In this document: positions 54,543 to 64,000 of the stretch, piece by piece
Numbering within the stretch: the first letter of the stretch is position 1
Layout: each line of letters opens with the position of its first letter
Origin: Campylobacter showae
Lineage (GTDB): Bacteria > Campylobacterota > Campylobacteria > Campylobacterales > Campylobacteraceae
Reading direction: 5' to 3'
Length of the DNA: 64,000 nucleotides
NCBI RefSeq assembly: GCF_900699785.1
Contig: NZ_LR535679.1
Location: 744,001-808,000 of the forward strand
The notes under the pieces: generated by a model
The model's database searches: none
Seen by the model: the letters and a program-made list of their open reading frames with translations, nothing else
What the model was told of the DNA's origin: nothing
Translations under genes and position numbers: made by a program

Positions 54543-55499
54543 ATGCACGAAAATCACGCCCATTGCACACATTCGCACACATCAAATAAAACCGTTTTGA
54601 GAAATTCCTTCCTTATAATATCCGCTTTTATGCTGGTCGAGGTCGCGGGCGGCTTCGCGACGAACTCGCTCGCCCTGCTCTCGGACGCCGGACACATGCT
54701 ATCAGACGCAGCGGCGCTCGGGCTTTCGCTGTTTGCGTTTAAATTCGGCGAACGTAAAGGCAATCTGCAAAAGACCTTCGGCTACAGACGGATCGAAATT
54801 TTAGCCGCGACGATAAACGCCGTCACGCTCATCGTCATCGCCGTTTTTATCGTCATCGAGGCGGCGCGACGCCTGCAAAATCCGCCCGAAGTCGCCACCG
54901 CTGGCATGCTCGCCATCAGTACGCTGGGTCTTGCCGTAAACATCGTCGTGGCGCTATACATGCTGCGCGGCAGCGACGTGAGAGAAAACGTCAATATGCG
55001 CGGCGCCTACCTGCACGTGCTTGGCGACGCTGCAGGCTCGGTGGGCGCGATCGCGGCCGCGTTAGCGATGATGTGCTTTGGCTGGGGCTGGGCGGACGCG
55101 GCGGCTAGCCTGCTCGTAGCCGCGCTCATCGTAAAAAGCGGCTGGGGCGTGCTAAAAGACAGCCTAAACATCCTGATGGAGGGCTCGCCAAAAGGCGTGT
55201 ACCTGGACGGGCTCGTCGCGCAGATCAGGGGCGTGGACGGCGTGCTTTCGGTGCACGACCTGCACGTCTGGAGCATAACAAGCGGCGCAAACGCGCTCAC
55301 GGCTCACATCGTAGTTAGCGGCGAGCTGAGCGTGCGCGAGGCGGAGCGGATCTTGCGCGAAATATCGCACGAACTGGAGCATCTGGGCATCACGCACACG
55401 ACGCTGCAGCTTGAAAGCAGCGAGAACGAATGCGCGGACGAGCTCATCTGTGAGGTGCGCTCAAACGACGCAAGCGGGCATTCGGGGCATAGTCATTAA
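54543..55499 (+). CDS. Cation diffusion facilitator (Zn/Co/Cd exporter)
   Basis: A 318-residue CDF protein with a His-rich N-terminus (MHENHAHCTHSHTS). It has six helices, the ALLSDAGHMLSDA metal site (HxxxD) on helix 2 and a second site on helix 5. The cytoplasmic domain has VHDLHVWSITSG. A second His cluster ends it (GHSGHSH). Start placed at ATG 54543, where GAGGT lies 4 bp ahead. Likely exports Zn or Cd. Confidence 0.9.
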   Translation: MHENHAHCTHSHTSNKTVLRNSFLIISAFMLVEVAGGFATNSLALLSDAGHMLSDAAALGLSLFAFKFGERKGNLQKTFGYRRIEILAATINAVTLIVIAVFIVIEAARRLQNPPEVATAGMLAISTLGLAVNIVVALYMLRGSDVRENVNMRGAYLHVLGDAAGSVGAIAAALAMMCFGWGWADAAASLLVAALIVKSGWGVLKDSLNILMEGSPKGVYLDGLVAQIRGVDGVLSVHDLHVWSITSGANALTAHIVVSGELSVREAERILREISHELEHLGITHTTLQLESSENECADELICEVRSNDASGHSGHSH

Positions 55500-55586
55500 A
55501 TTTGGGCGAAAATTTAGCGAGCAAATAAATCAAAATTTATGCGCTATGCAAAATCTGAAAGAGCTAAAAAAGGTGGTAGTTTAGAT

Positions 55587-55970
55587 ATGAAAAAAGATGT
55601 ATTAATCGTGATTTTAGGCCTTCTTTGCGCCTTTGCGGGCGGTAGCTATATGGTTTCTCTCATCGCGTTAAATTTCGCGGTAGCCTTGGTTTGCGCCGCT
55701 TTTTCTTTTATGAAAAAAGATTATATATTTTTGCTACTGCTAGCGCTAAATTTGGCTTTGTATTTCAACGCTATCGACACTCCTTTTGAAAAGCCTGAGT
55801 TTTGGACGTATCATATACCTGCACTCGCAAACGCGACATACGGCCTAAGCGCTCTAGTTTACGCCTCGGGATTTTTAGCTTTTGCTCCGCTGGCGGCGTA
55901 TATTTATTTTTTGTATTCGCTTTGCGTCGTTATCTGCACCGTACGCGAAAAACTCCAAAATTTACGCTAA
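55587..55970 (+). CDS. Small integral membrane protein of unknown function
   Basis: A 127-residue protein with about four hydrophobic segments. ATG 55587 was chosen because AGGTGG lies 9 bp upstream; a longer frame begins at 55539. No family recognised. Confidence 0.55.
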   Translation: MKKDVLIVILGLLCAFAGGSYMVSLIALNFAVALVCAAFSFMKKDYIFLLLLALNLALYFNAIDTPFEKPEFWTYHIPALANATYGLSALVYASGFLAFAPLAAYIYFLYSLCVVICTVREKLQNLR

Positions 55971-56129
55971 ATTTTACGGGTCGAGCCCGCATCAAATTTA
56001 CTTCAAATCCCCCGCCGTAAAGCCGCTCCGCACCTGTCAAATTTAAACCCATATGCTTAATAAAACATAAATTTACTCTACTTTAACGAAAATTTTTATA
56101 CAATCGCCCAAAATTTAACTAGGGGCGTT

Positions 56130-57920
56130 ATGAAAAACATCAGAAATTTTAGCATCATCGCTCATATCGACCACGGCAAATCCACTCTCGCAGACCGCCT
56201 GATCCAGGAGTGCGGAGCCGTCAGCGACCGCGAGATGAGCAGCCAAATCATGGACACGATGGACATCGAAAAAGAGCGCGGCATCACGATCAAGGCTCAG
56301 TCCGTGCGCCTAAACTACGCGCTCGGAGGCGAAAATTACGTCCTAAATTTGATCGACACTCCTGGCCACGTGGATTTTAGCTACGAAGTAAGCCGCTCCT
56401 TAGCTAGCTGCGAGGGCGCGCTGCTAGTGGTGGACGCTTCTCAGGGCGTAGAGGCTCAAACCATCGCAAACGTCTACATCGCGCTAGAAAATAACCTAGA
56501 AATCATCCCCGTTATCAACAAAATCGACCTCCCAGCAGCTGATCCTGAGCGCGTAAAAAACGAGATCGAGCACGTTATAGGGCTTGACTGCAGCGGAGCG
56601 ATCGAGGTCAGCGCAAAAACGGGTATCGGCATCAAAGAGCTGCTAGAAGCCATCATCACGCGCATTCCGGCCCCTGGCGGCGAGGCGGAAAAACCGCTAA
56701 AAACGCTCATCTACGACAGCTGGTTTGACAACTATTTGGGCGCTTTGGCGCTTGTGCGCGTCTATGACGGCGAGCTAAAGAAAAACGACGAAATCCTAGT
56801 CATGGGCACGGGCAAAAAGCATATCGTGCTAGATCTCATGTATCCAAACCCCATCGCCCCGATAAAAACGGCAAATTTGGGCGCGGGCGAGGTCGGCATC
56901 GTGGTGCTAGGGCTAAAAAACGTCAGCGACGTGCAGGTGGGCGATACGATCACGCTAGCTCGTAACCCTGTAAAAGAGCCGGTCGGCGGCTTTGAGCGGG
57001 CTAAGCCGTTCGTATTTGCGGGACTTTATCCGATCGAAACGGATAAATTTGAAGATCTGCACGACGCTCTGGATAAACTCAAGCTAAACGACAGCTCTAT
57101 CAGCTATGAGCCGGAAACCTCGGTCGCGCTTGGGTTTGGCTTTCGCGTCGGCTTTTTGGGACTGCTGCATATGGAGGTTATCAAGGAGCGTTTGGAGCGC
57201 GAATTTGACCTAGACCTCATCGCTACGGCTCCGACCGTGACCTATGAGGTAGTGCAAACCGACGGTCAAATTTTACGCATCCAAAACCCAAGCCAGCTCC
57301 CGCCGGTCAATAAAATCGAGCATATCAAAGAACCCTACGTCAAATCCACAATCATCACGCCAAGCGAGTTTTTGGGCAACATCATCACGCTACTAAACAA
57401 CCGCCGCGCCGTGCAGACTAAGATGGACTACATCACGCCCGAGCGCGTGCTGCTCGAGTACGACATCCCGATGAATGAGATCGTGATGGACTTTTACGAC
57501 AAGCTAAAATCAAGCACCAAAGGCTACGCAAGCTTCGACTACGAGCCTAGCGACTACCGCGCGGGCGATCTAGTCAAACTTGATATCAAGGTCGCGGGTG
57601 AGACCGTGGACGCGCTCTCCATCATCGTGCCCGAAAGTAAAGCCCAGTCCAAAGGGCGCGATTTCGTAAAAGCAATGAAAGAGATCGTGCCGCGCCAACT
57701 CTTTGAGGTGGCTATTCAAGCCAGCATCGGCAACAAAGTGATCGCGCGCGAAACTGTAAAATCTATGGGCAAGAACGTAACCGCCAAGTGCTACGGCGGC
57801 GACATCACGCGCAAGCGTAAGCTACTCGAAAAGCAAAAAGAGGGTAAAAAGCGCATGAAAGCTATCGGCAAGGTAAATTTGCCGCAAGAGGCGTTTTTAA
57901 GCGTTTTAAAAATAGACTAG
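56130..57920 (+). CDS. lepA: Elongation factor 4 (LepA)
   Basis: A 596-residue translational GTPase. G1 is [11 protein letters not shown]3 is DTPGH, G4 NKID. The C-terminal LepA-specific domain ends in [17 protein letters not shown]. It back-translocates or remobilises stalled ribosomes. It opens the conserved block shared with C. jejuni. Confidence 0.97.
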   Translation: MKNIRNFSIIAHIDHGKSTLADRLIQECGAVSDREMSSQIMDTMDIEKERGITIKAQSVRLNYALGGENYVLNLIDTPGHVDFSYEVSRSLASCEGALLVVDASQGVEAQTIANVYIALENNLEIIPVINKIDLPAADPERVKNEIEHVIGLDCSGAIEVSAKTGIGIKELLEAIITRIPAPGGEAEKPLKTLIYDSWFDNYLGALALVRVYDGELKKNDEILVMGTGKKHIVLDLMYPNPIAPIKTANLGAGEVGIVVLGLKNVSDVQVGDTITLARNPVKEPVGGFERAKPFVFAGLYPIETDKFEDLHDALDKLKLNDSSISYEPETSVALGFGFRVGFLGLLHMEVIKERLEREFDLDLIATAPTVTYEVVQTDGQILRIQNPSQLPPVNKIEHIKEPYVKSTIITPSEFLGNIITLLNNRRAVQTKMDYITPERVLLEYDIPMNEIVMDFYDKLKSSTKGYASFDYEPSDYRAGDLVKLDIKVAGETVDALSIIVPESKAQSKGRDFVKAMKEIVPRQLFEVAIQASIGNKVIARETVKSMGKNVTAKCYGGDITRKRKLLEKQKEGKKRMKAIGKVNLPQEAFLSVLKID

Positions 57921-57976
57921 CGGCGTCTTGCGAGCGTTTTGCGGAGTTTTTCGCTACGCTCGCGGCCGCTTTTTAT
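57919..57976 (+). terminator. Terminator after lepA
   Basis: AGCGGC...GCCGCT enclosing GCGAGCG/CGCTCGC, followed by TTTTTATTATT. It starts within the stop codon. Confidence 0.8.
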
Positions 57977-58204
57977 TATTTCGCGGTCAAATTTGAGCCC
58001 AAATTTGCAAATTTGACTCTCCGACACCCGCACCGCGTAAATGTCAAATTTGACGCTATATCCGCTTTTAAAATCTCAAAAATCAAACTTAATAAAATTT
58101 ATACAAATTTCCAATTTCCCCCAAATTTTACGCAAATTTGGAAATTCATCTCAAATTTGGATAGAATTTTGCTTGCGAGATGTAAAATTTACGAAAGGAT
58201 TTTT

Positions 58205-58894
58205 ATGAAAAATTTTATACTTTTATTTGCGGCGTTCCTTTTTACGGGATGTTTCGGGCTGTTCGAGAGCTCGCCGGAGGTCGCCCAAGCTAGCGACGGC
58301 AACGCCAAAGGCTACAAAGAAGTGATGCGTATCAAAGCAGACTGCTCCTCATGTACTAGCGGCGGTCAGGATATCAAGATAAACGGCACGGACTACACCA
58401 GCGACGTCGCGATAAAGTGCTGCATCGCTCAAAGCAGGATCGACGGGGGCGCGGCTATCAAAAAAGTCTATATCCACAAAATAGCCGACGAAAGAGCAGC
58501 TGATAGCGGCATAAAATTTATCTCTAAAAACGGCGCGAAAATGCTCTATCCAAAAGAGCGTTTAGAAAGGCTTTTTCATCTTTTCTTGCAAGACGAGCTG
58601 CTAAACCGCGGCATCATGGTCGTGGATAGCCAGACCTCGCCTTACACCTACCGCGTGGATTTTGCATTTACCGACTACGCGGCGTCGTATAGCGAGCCGT
58701 CGCAGTATCTAAGCGCGGCGATGAAAGGCAAACTAGGCGTCAAAAACATAAATAAAACACGCGTGCTAAATATCTCCACTAGACAAGACGTGCGCAAGCT
58801 CGAGGCCGAGGATACGCAGGACTTTAACCTCTACGTCTACCTTTTGGTTAAACAGGCCGCCAACAAAGCCGCCGAAGAAATCTCGAAACTATAA
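58205..58894 (+). CDS. Outer-membrane lipoprotein (MapA position)
   Basis: A 229-residue lipoprotein: signal MKNFILLFAAFLFTGC with lipobox FTGC, so Cys16 is the acylation site. Four Cys occur near DCSSC...KCC (residues ~44-80). AAAGGA lies before ATG 58205; a longer frame upstream (from 58013) lacks a start signal. In C. jejuni this position, after lepA, holds mapA, but sequence similarity to MapA was not verified. Confidence 0.75.
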   Translation: MKNFILLFAAFLFTGCFGLFESSPEVAQASDGNAKGYKEVMRIKADCSSCTSGGQDIKINGTDYTSDVAIKCCIAQSRIDGGAAIKKVYIHKIADERAADSGIKFISKNGAKMLYPKERLERLFHLFLQDELLNRGIMVVDSQTSPYTYRVDFAFTDYAASYSEPSQYLSAAMKGKLGVKNINKTRVLNISTRQDVRKLEAEDTQDFNLYVYLLVKQAANKAAEEISKL

Positions 58895-58903
58895 AGGAAA
58901 AAT

Positions 58904-59464
58904 ATGAAAAATTTAGCTTTTTTCGCCCTTGCCGTCGCGCTTTTTGCCGCAGTCATGAGCGGATGCTCGCAGCGCAGCTCGGTGTTAAATTTAACCCCGT
59001 ATCAATCAACCTCGAACCAGATGGGTTACCAAAAAAATATCCGTATAAATAGCATCGAGGACGCTCGCGCCAACAAAAGCATCGTCGCCACGATCACGGG
59101 CAGTAACGGCAACGTAAAAGAGTACGTCACGCTACAAAACAGCATCGAGAGCTGGCTACAAGACGGCCTTAGCACCGAGCTAAAGCGCCTGGGCGCAAAT
59201 TTGAGCGACTTTGGCGATATCGTCGTGGACGTGAGGATCGTCGAGCTTAAAGCAAATCTAAGCGGCTACTCTACCGACAACCTAAAAGGCTCGGCAAAGC
59301 TCACGATAACGGTGCACAGAGGCGATCAGACAATCACCAAAAACGTCTCGCAAGAGCAGACCAAATTTGCCCCGATTCACACGAGCGGCGCGTTTAAGAG
59401 CTTTTTTGACGAGCTACTCCAAGATATCGTAAAACGCGCGGCGATCCAGATCCTAAAAAGCTGA
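58904..59464 (+). CDS. Lipoprotein (YajG-like)
   Basis: A 186-residue lipoprotein with signal and lipobox around MSGC (Cys21). The mature part resembles YajG-family lipoproteins in shape. Probably co-transcribed with the previous gene (9 bp gap) and overlapping the next (1 bp). Function unknown. Confidence 0.7.
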   Translation: MKNLAFFALAVALFAAVMSGCSQRSSVLNLTPYQSTSNQMGYQKNIRINSIEDARANKSIVATITGSNGNVKEYVTLQNSIESWLQDGLSTELKRLGANLSDFGDIVVDVRIVELKANLSGYSTDNLKGSAKLTITVHRGDQTITKNVSQEQTKFAPIHTSGAFKSFFDELLQDIVKRAAIQILKS

Positions 59465-60036
59465 TGAGATGCGCTAACTGCGGGCATCTGAGCCTCGGCG
59501 TGATCTGTCAAATTTGCAAAGATCACCTGCTCTCCTCGCCCGCAAGGACGCGCGTTTTGGACGGCGATTTTAAAATTTACAGCTTTTTTGATTACTCCGA
59601 GATTAAAAACTTACTCCATTCAAAGCACCTATTTCACGGCTCTTTCGTTTACGGAGTGCTCGCAAATTTGAGTTTTAAAATTTTTGCTAGCAAATTTAGC
59701 TTCGGCTCGCCGGTAAACGCCGTGCCGATCGACGATAGAGCAACTAGCGGCTACTCGCATACGGCGATCCTAGCTCGCGCGTTAAAAAGCGCGGAAATCC
59801 GTCCGCTTTACGCCTGCTTGCACGCAGGCTCAAACGTCAGCTATCACGGTAAAGACCTAGCCTTTCGCCTAAAAAATCCGAGAAATTTTAAGCTCTTAAA
59901 AACGCCTAAATTTCCCGTTATCTTGATAGATGATATCGTGACGACGGGCACGACGATAGACGAAGCCAGACGGACGCTGCAAAAAGTCGGTTGCGATGTG
60001 CTTTTTGCGCTGACGCTTGCGGATGCGAGGTACTAA
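59464..60036 (+). CDS. ComF-family phosphoribosyltransferase
   Basis: A 190-residue protein. The N-terminus is a zinc finger (MRCANCGHLSLGVICQIC), and the PRPP-binding loop VILIDDIVTTGTTIDEA lies near residue 157. This is the ComF/Cj1028 type; natural-transformation roles are known in relatives. ATG overlaps the previous stop by one base. Confidence 0.85.
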   Translation: MRCANCGHLSLGVICQICKDHLLSSPARTRVLDGDFKIYSFFDYSEIKNLLHSKHLFHGSFVYGVLANLSFKIFASKFSFGSPVNAVPIDDRATSGYSHTAILARALKSAEIRPLYACLHAGSNVSYHGKDLAFRLKNPRNFKLLKTPKFPVILIDDIVTTGTTIDEARRTLQKVGCDVLFALTLADARY

Positions 60037-60200
60037 AAGATAGCAGTAAATTTTAGTAAAATTTAGCATTCTAAAAATAGCAAAATAAAACCCCAAATTT
60101 CGGCCAAATTTAACCCGATCAAGCCATGAAAAAGCGTATCTATTTAGCAAGTTTTTATCAAATTTAAGCTAAAATCGGCAAGTAAATTTTAAGGAAAAAT

Positions 60201-62819
60201 ATGGAAAATATATTTGAAAACAATCAAGACATCCAAACCGTCGACATCGAAGAGTCGATAAAAACGAGCTACCTCGACTACTCGATGAGCGTCATCGTCG
60301 GTCGCGCCCTGCCTGACGCTAGAGACGGTCTAAAGCCCGTTCATAGACGCATCCTCTACGCGATGAACAACCTCGGAGTCGGCAGTCGCAGCCCGTACAT
60401 GAAGTCCGCGCGTATCGTGGGCGACGTCATCGGTAAGTACCACCCGCACGGCGACACGGCCGTTTACGACGCGCTCGTGCGTATGGCGCAGAAATTTTCT
60501 ATGCGCTATCCGGCGGTCGACGGTCAAGGAAACTTCGGCTCCATCGACGGCGACGGCGCGGCGGCGATGCGTTATACCGAAGCTAGGATGACTAATCTCA
60601 CCGAAGAAATTTTACGCGATATCGAAAAAGACACGGTTGATTTTATCCCAAACTACGACGACAGAGAGACTGAGCCCGACGTCCTACCTAGCCGCGTGCC
60701 AAATTTGCTATTAAACGGCTCTAGCGGTATTGCCGTCGGTATGGCGACAAATATCCCGCCGCACAGCCTTGACGAGCTAATAGACGGGCTTTTGCTCGTG
60801 CTTGAAAATAAAAACGCGACGCTAGAAGAGGTGATGCAGTATATAAAAGGGCCTGATTTCCCAACGGGCGGGATAATATTTGGTAAAAAAGGCATCATCG
60901 AGGCCTACCGCACGGGACGCGGACGCGTGAAACTACGCGCCAAAACTCATATCGAAAAAAAGCCGAACAAAGACGTCATCGTCGTCGACGAACTGCCGTA
61001 TCAGACAAATAAAGCCCGCCTCATCGAGCAGATCGCCGAGCTAGTCAAAGAAAAACAGATCGAAGGCATTAGCGAAGTGCGCGACGAATCCGACAAAGAC
61101 GGCATCCGCGTCGTCATCGAGCTAAAACGCGACGCGATGAGCGATATCGTGCTAAACAATCTCTTTAAATCCACGACGATGGAGAGCACCTTTGGCGTCA
61201 TAATGCTCGCGATAAACAACAAAGAGCCGAAGGTATTTAACCTAATCGAGCTTTTGAAGCTATTTTTAAATCACAGAAAAACCGTCATCATCCGCCGCAC
61301 GATATTTGACCTAGAAAAAGCCAGAGCTAGAGCGCGTATCTTAGAAGGCTTAAAAATCGCGCTGGATAATATCGACGAAGTGATCGAGCTCATCAAAAAT
61401 AGTGCCGACACGCCGAGCGCTCGCGAGGGCTTGGTAGCAAAATTCGGCCTTAGCGAGCTACAAGCAAACGCCATCCTAGACATGAGGCTAAGCAAGCTAA
61501 CAGGTCTTGAGCGCGAAAAACTAGAGGCCGAGTTAGCCGAGCTGATGGCCGAAATCGCGCGCCTTGATGAAATTTTAAAGAGCGAAACCTTGCTAGAAAA
61601 ACTAATCAAAGACGAGCTGCTTGAGATAAAAAATAAATTTAAAGTGCCGCGCATCACCGAGATCGTGGATGATTACGACGACATCGACATCGAGGACCTC
61701 ATCCCTAACGAAAACATGGTCGTAACCATCACGCACCGAGGCTACATCAAGCGCGTGCCGAGCAAGCAGTACGAGAAGCAAAAACGCGGCGGCAAGGGCA
61801 AGGTCGCGGTAACTACGTACGACGACGACTTCATCGAGAGCTTCTTTACGAGCAACACTCACGATACGCTGATGTTCGTAACAGACCGCGGACAACTCTA
61901 CTGGCTCAAAGTCTATAAGATACCTGAAGGAAGCCGCACGGCAAAAGGCAAAGCGGTAGTAAATCTCATCCAACTACAACCTGACGAAAAGATCAAGGCG
62001 ATCATCCCGACGACCGATTTTGCCGAAAGCAAATCGCTCGCGTTTTTCACTAAAAACGGTATCGTAAAACGCACGAATTTAAGCGAATTTAAAAACATCC
62101 GCTCTATCGGCGTACGCGCTATCAGCCTAGACGAGAACGACGAGCTAGTAACGGCTCTCATCGTAGAAGGCGAGGAAGAGCCGATAAATCTAATTGACGA
62201 GCTTGGCATAGAGACCGAGATAAACGAGATAGAAGCGATAGAAGCCCAGATCGACGAAGAAAATAGCGAGGAAAACGACGAGAACGCGACCGAAGGAAGC
62301 GACGATAGCGAAAAGATGCTATTTATCGTAACCAAAAAGGGAATGTGTCTCAAATTTAAACTCAGCAAAGTCCGCCAGATGGGCAGAACGGCTCGCGGCG
62401 TGACGGGTATTAAATTTAAAGAAGCCGGCGACGAGGTCGTAGGCGCAGCCGTCATCGAAAGCAACGAGCAAGAAGTACTAAGCATATCTCAAAAAGGTAT
62501 CGGTAAACGCACTACCGCAGAAGAATACCGCCTAACAAATCGCGGCGGCAAGGGCGTAATCTGCATGAAGCTAACTAACCGCACCGGCGATCTGATCGGC
62601 GTCGTAATGGTCGATGACGAACAAGATCTGATGGCTCTAACCTCAAGCGGCAAGATGATACGCCTCGATATGCAAAGCATCCGCAAAGCCGGCCGAAACA
62701 CTAGTGGCGTCATCGTCGTAAATGTGGACGGCGACGACGTAGTAAGTATCGCAAAGTGCCCTAAAGCCGACGAAGGCGAGGACGAGAGCGGCGAAGATAC
62801 GCTAGAAAATTTAGAATGA
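60201..62819 (+). CDS. gyrA: DNA gyrase subunit A
   Basis: An 872-residue GyrA. The quinolone region reads [15 protein letters not shown], so residues 86 and 90 are Thr and Asp, the wild-type, fluoroquinolone-susceptible state in C. jejuni numbering. The catalytic Tyr is Y125 in RYTEARM. The C-terminal beta-pinwheel carries the GyrA box KQKRGGKGK (QRRGGKG-like) and an acidic tail. AAGGA lies before ATG 60201. Confidence 0.98.
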   Translation: MENIFENNQDIQTVDIEESIKTSYLDYSMSVIVGRALPDARDGLKPVHRRILYAMNNLGVGSRSPYMKSARIVGDVIGKYHPHGDTAVYDALVRMAQKFSMRYPAVDGQGNFGSIDGDGAAAMRYTEARMTNLTEEILRDIEKDTVDFIPNYDDRETEPDVLPSRVPNLLLNGSSGIAVGMATNIPPHSLDELIDGLLLVLENKNATLEEVMQYIKGPDFPTGGIIFGKKGIIEAYRTGRGRVKLRAKTHIEKKPNKDVIVVDELPYQTNKARLIEQIAELVKEKQIEGISEVRDESDKDGIRVVIELKRDAMSDIVLNNLFKSTTMESTFGVIMLAINNKEPKVFNLIELLKLFLNHRKTVIIRRTIFDLEKARARARILEGLKIALDNIDEVIELIKNSADTPSAREGLVAKFGLSELQANAILDMRLSKLTGLEREKLEAELAELMAEIARLDEILKSETLLEKLIKDELLEIKNKFKVPRITEIVDDYDDIDIEDLIPNENMVVTITHRGYIKRVPSKQYEKQKRGGKGKVAVTTYDDDFIESFFTSNTHDTLMFVTDRGQLYWLKVYKIPEGSRTAKGKAVVNLIQLQPDEKIKAIIPTTDFAESKSLAFFTKNGIVKRTNLSEFKNIRSIGVRAISLDENDELVTALIVEGEEEPINLIDELGIETEINEIEAIEAQIDEENSEENDENATEGSDDSEKMLFIVTKKGMCLKFKLSKVRQMGRTARGVTGIKFKEAGDEVVGAAVIESNEQEVLSISQKGIGKRTTAEEYRLTNRGGKGVICMKLTNRTGDLIGVVMVDDEQDLMALTSSGKMIRLDMQSIRKAGRNTSGVIVVNVDGDDVVSIAKCPKADEGEDESGEDTLENLE

Positions 62820-62892
62820 ATTTAGTGTTTTTGGAATACAATTTGCTAGTAAATTTGCAAACAAAAAAACAACTAAATTTAAAGGTTCAAGA

Positions 62893-63399
62893 ATGAAAAA
62901 AATTACATTCGCGGTTTTGGGCGCAGTAGCCTTTTTAACGAGCGGCTGCTCTTTTAACAGCCCTTTTGCCTCCGACGAGACCACGTCGGCGAAGCAAGAC
63001 ATCGTCATACAAAAGGTCGATAAAGAAGATATCAGAAGCGTGATGAAGCAAGAAAAGATGATATACGATATCGAGCAAGTCGATGCGGTATTCGGCGCCG
63101 TGGGCGAGGGTATCGCTCCGACTAATACAGTCTCTCACGCGCAGTCGCTAGCCCTAGCTAAGCGCGCAGCCATCGCGGATGCGCACAGACAGCTAGCCGA
63201 GAAGCTATACGGAGTCAAGATAAACTCCAAAGATACGGTTAGGGACGCGATGCTTAGAGACTCCACTATCACGGCTCAGGTCGCAGGCCTCATCAAAAAC
63301 GCTTCCATCATCGAGCACGACTTTAAAGACGGGCTCTACCGCGTCAGAATGGAAATGAAAATAGACCAAAGCAAGTGGCAAGAAATTTTTGCTTACTGA
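62893..63399 (+). CDS. flgP: Flagellar outer-membrane lipoprotein FlgP
   Basis: A 168-residue LPP20-type lipoprotein: signal peptide ending LTSGC (lipobox). Located after gyrA and before flgQ and flgR, as Cj1026c/flgP in C. jejuni, where FlgP forms the basal disk needed for motility. The identification rests on synteny plus the LPP20-type body. Confidence 0.85.
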   Translation: MKKITFAVLGAVAFLTSGCSFNSPFASDETTSAKQDIVIQKVDKEDIRSVMKQEKMIYDIEQVDAVFGAVGEGIAPTNTVSHAQSLALAKRAAIADAHRQLAEKLYGVKINSKDTVRDAMLRDSTITAQVAGLIKNASIIEHDFKDGLYRVRMEMKIDQSKWQEIFAY

Positions 63400-63773
63400 T
63401 TGCCGCTACGGCGCTTCTCTACGGCTCGGAGGAGTTTATCCTCTGGGCCAAAATCTCCACTAAAAATCACACCGTAGTTTACGACGATATCGCGCTTTCA
63501 AAGGCAATGGTTCTAAGCGAGCTAGAGTATGAGTATCTATGCGAAATAAACGCCTATAAGCAGCCCGCACAAAGCTCGCTAGAGTTTTTAAATTTACATA
63601 AAAACGAGCTTTTCGAGTGCTTTTTGCCTTATAAATTTAAGGTCGAAGATCGCTTCGTCCAACACAACAAAAATATGAACTCCGCAACCGATCTTACGCT
63701 ATTTCCCGTGCGATTTACGGTAAAATTTAAGCCCTCTTCGGCTATCATAAGCGTATTTAAAAACAAAGAGTAA
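63375..63773 (+). CDS. flgQ: FlgQ-like motility protein
   Basis: A 132-residue exported protein (signal LLIAATALLYGS) that overlaps flgP by 25 bp; start GTG 63375. In C. jejuni Cj1025c (FlgQ) lies between flgP and flgR and is needed for FlgP stability and motility. Assigned mainly by position. Confidence 0.7.
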   Translation: MARNFCLLIAATALLYGSEEFILWAKISTKNHTVVYDDIALSKAMVLSELEYEYLCEINAYKQPAQSSLEFLNLHKNELFECFLPYKFKVEDRFVQHNKNMNSATDLTLFPVRFTVKFKPSSAIISVFKNKE

Positions 63774-63776
63774 AAG

Positions 63777-64000
63777 ATGAACATCGTAATAGTAGAAGAC
63801 GACATAAATATGCGCAAGTCCCTAGAGATCGCGCTTGGCGAATACGACGATCTAAAAATCAAAAGCTATAAAAGCGCGGTCGAGGCCCTTAAAAAAATGG
63901 GTGACGACGTCGATCTCATAATCACCGACATCAACATGCCCCAAATGGACGGACTGGAGTTCATCAAGTGCCTTGAGGGTAAATTTGACGTCATCATAAT
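63777..64000 (+). CDS. flgR: FlgR-type sigma-54 response regulator, N-terminal part
   Basis: The window ends after 74 codons. They encode a receiver domain (VIVEDDINMRKSLEIALGE, then the phospho-acceptor in IITDINMPQMDG). C. jejuni flgR, the sigma-54 activator of middle and late flagellar genes, follows flgQ. The rest, including the ATPase domain, is outside. Confidence 0.88.
   Translation, partial: MNIVIVEDDINMRKSLEIALGEYDDLKIKSYKSAVEALKKMGDDVDLIITDINMPQMDGLEFIKCLEGKFDVII

Noticed and set aside
56051..56069. Further ATATGC operator before lepA (ATATGC-N7-AACATA)
   Set aside because: Only the left arm matches; the right arm has no GCATAT. Not counted as a regulon member.
58013..58204. Longer N-terminus for the lipoprotein after lepA
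   Set aside because: The extension is basic and polar without a signal, while ATG 58205 has AAAGGA upstream and opens a clear lipoprotein signal peptide.
61913..62485. Long minus-strand frame inside gyrA
   Set aside because: Antisense shadow in a conserved gene, Ser/Leu-rich nonsense composition, no start signal.
63375..63399. flgQ overlap with flgP as a sequencing frameshift fusion
   Set aside because: C. jejuni has separate flgP and flgQ genes in the same order, and the flgP end and flgQ signal peptide are both plausible.

Overview
The window looks like a chromosomal segment of a Campylobacter outside the jejuni/coli group, probably closer to the oral rectus/showae/curvus type. Three things point there. 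The right-hand block lepA, lipoprotein, comF-like, gyrA, flgP, flgQ, flgR follows the gene order known from C. jejuni. A ModE-like regulator sits next to fdhD, also as in C. jejuni. The spacers are saturated with AAATTTG/CAAATTT, typical of the genus. The species assignment is inference.

Layout. (1) 1-6867, minus: the N-terminal 2,289 residues of a LapA/Bap-type giant adhesin with a retention module, a TAAG motif and six nucleotide-identical 357-bp repeats. (2) 6981-21667: a molybdenum/tungsten and formate block. It has two selenocysteine formate dehydrogenases (an FDH-H type on plus, and the Tat-exported FdhAB with chaperone and small Tat protein on minus), a tungstate ABC transporter split over both strands (tupA / tupBC), a class V aminotransferase-fold enzyme, fdhD, an unusual ModE-like regulator and a separate di-Mop molybdate-binding protein. 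(3) 21778-28637: a metal-chelate uptake cluster (methyltransferase, ATPase, permease, binding protein, TonB receptor) and two unfamiliar genes. (4) 28679-36954: a type I restriction-modification operon with an extra half-size S protein, an embedded HAD phosphatase and a terminal YgjP-like metallopeptidase. (5) 36955-38683: decayed DNA with a broken RelE/HigB-HigA pair. (6) 38684-42412: a decayed TMAO/S-oxide reductase locus (intact c-type cytochrome, torA with a stop codon and a frameshift, response regulator lacking a normal start codon). (7) 42740-44271: remnant of a mobile element beside tRNA-Asn. (8) 44389-55970: housekeeping and accessory genes: radical SAM enzyme, two chemoreceptors, hemE, a symporter, an Rrf2/cupin/NAD(P)-binding group, a transmembrane-only ABC protein and a CDF exporter. 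(9) 56130-64000: the conserved lepA to flgR block.

How it fits together. The most interesting signal is a palindrome, ATATGC-N7-GCATAT, in the control regions of four separate Mo/W/formate units: fdhF, the fdhAB operon (two copies), tupA/tupBC and fdhD-modE/mop. At tupA its centre covers a TATAAT -10 box, as expected of a repressor site. At the enzyme genes it lies about 80-100 bp upstream of the probable start, as expected of an activator site. The natural candidate regulator is the ModE-like protein encoded in the same block. It has a ModE-type winged helix but no molybdate-binding TOBE/Mop domains. It carries instead a duplicated cysteine-containing N-terminal domain, while the di-Mop part is a separate gene. 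Together these look like a local molybdate/tungstate-responsive regulon with a split ModE. Both selenocysteine codons are followed, at the same 13-nt spacing, by a 5-bp stem with a 5-nt GGUNU loop, a matched pair of bacterial SECIS elements.
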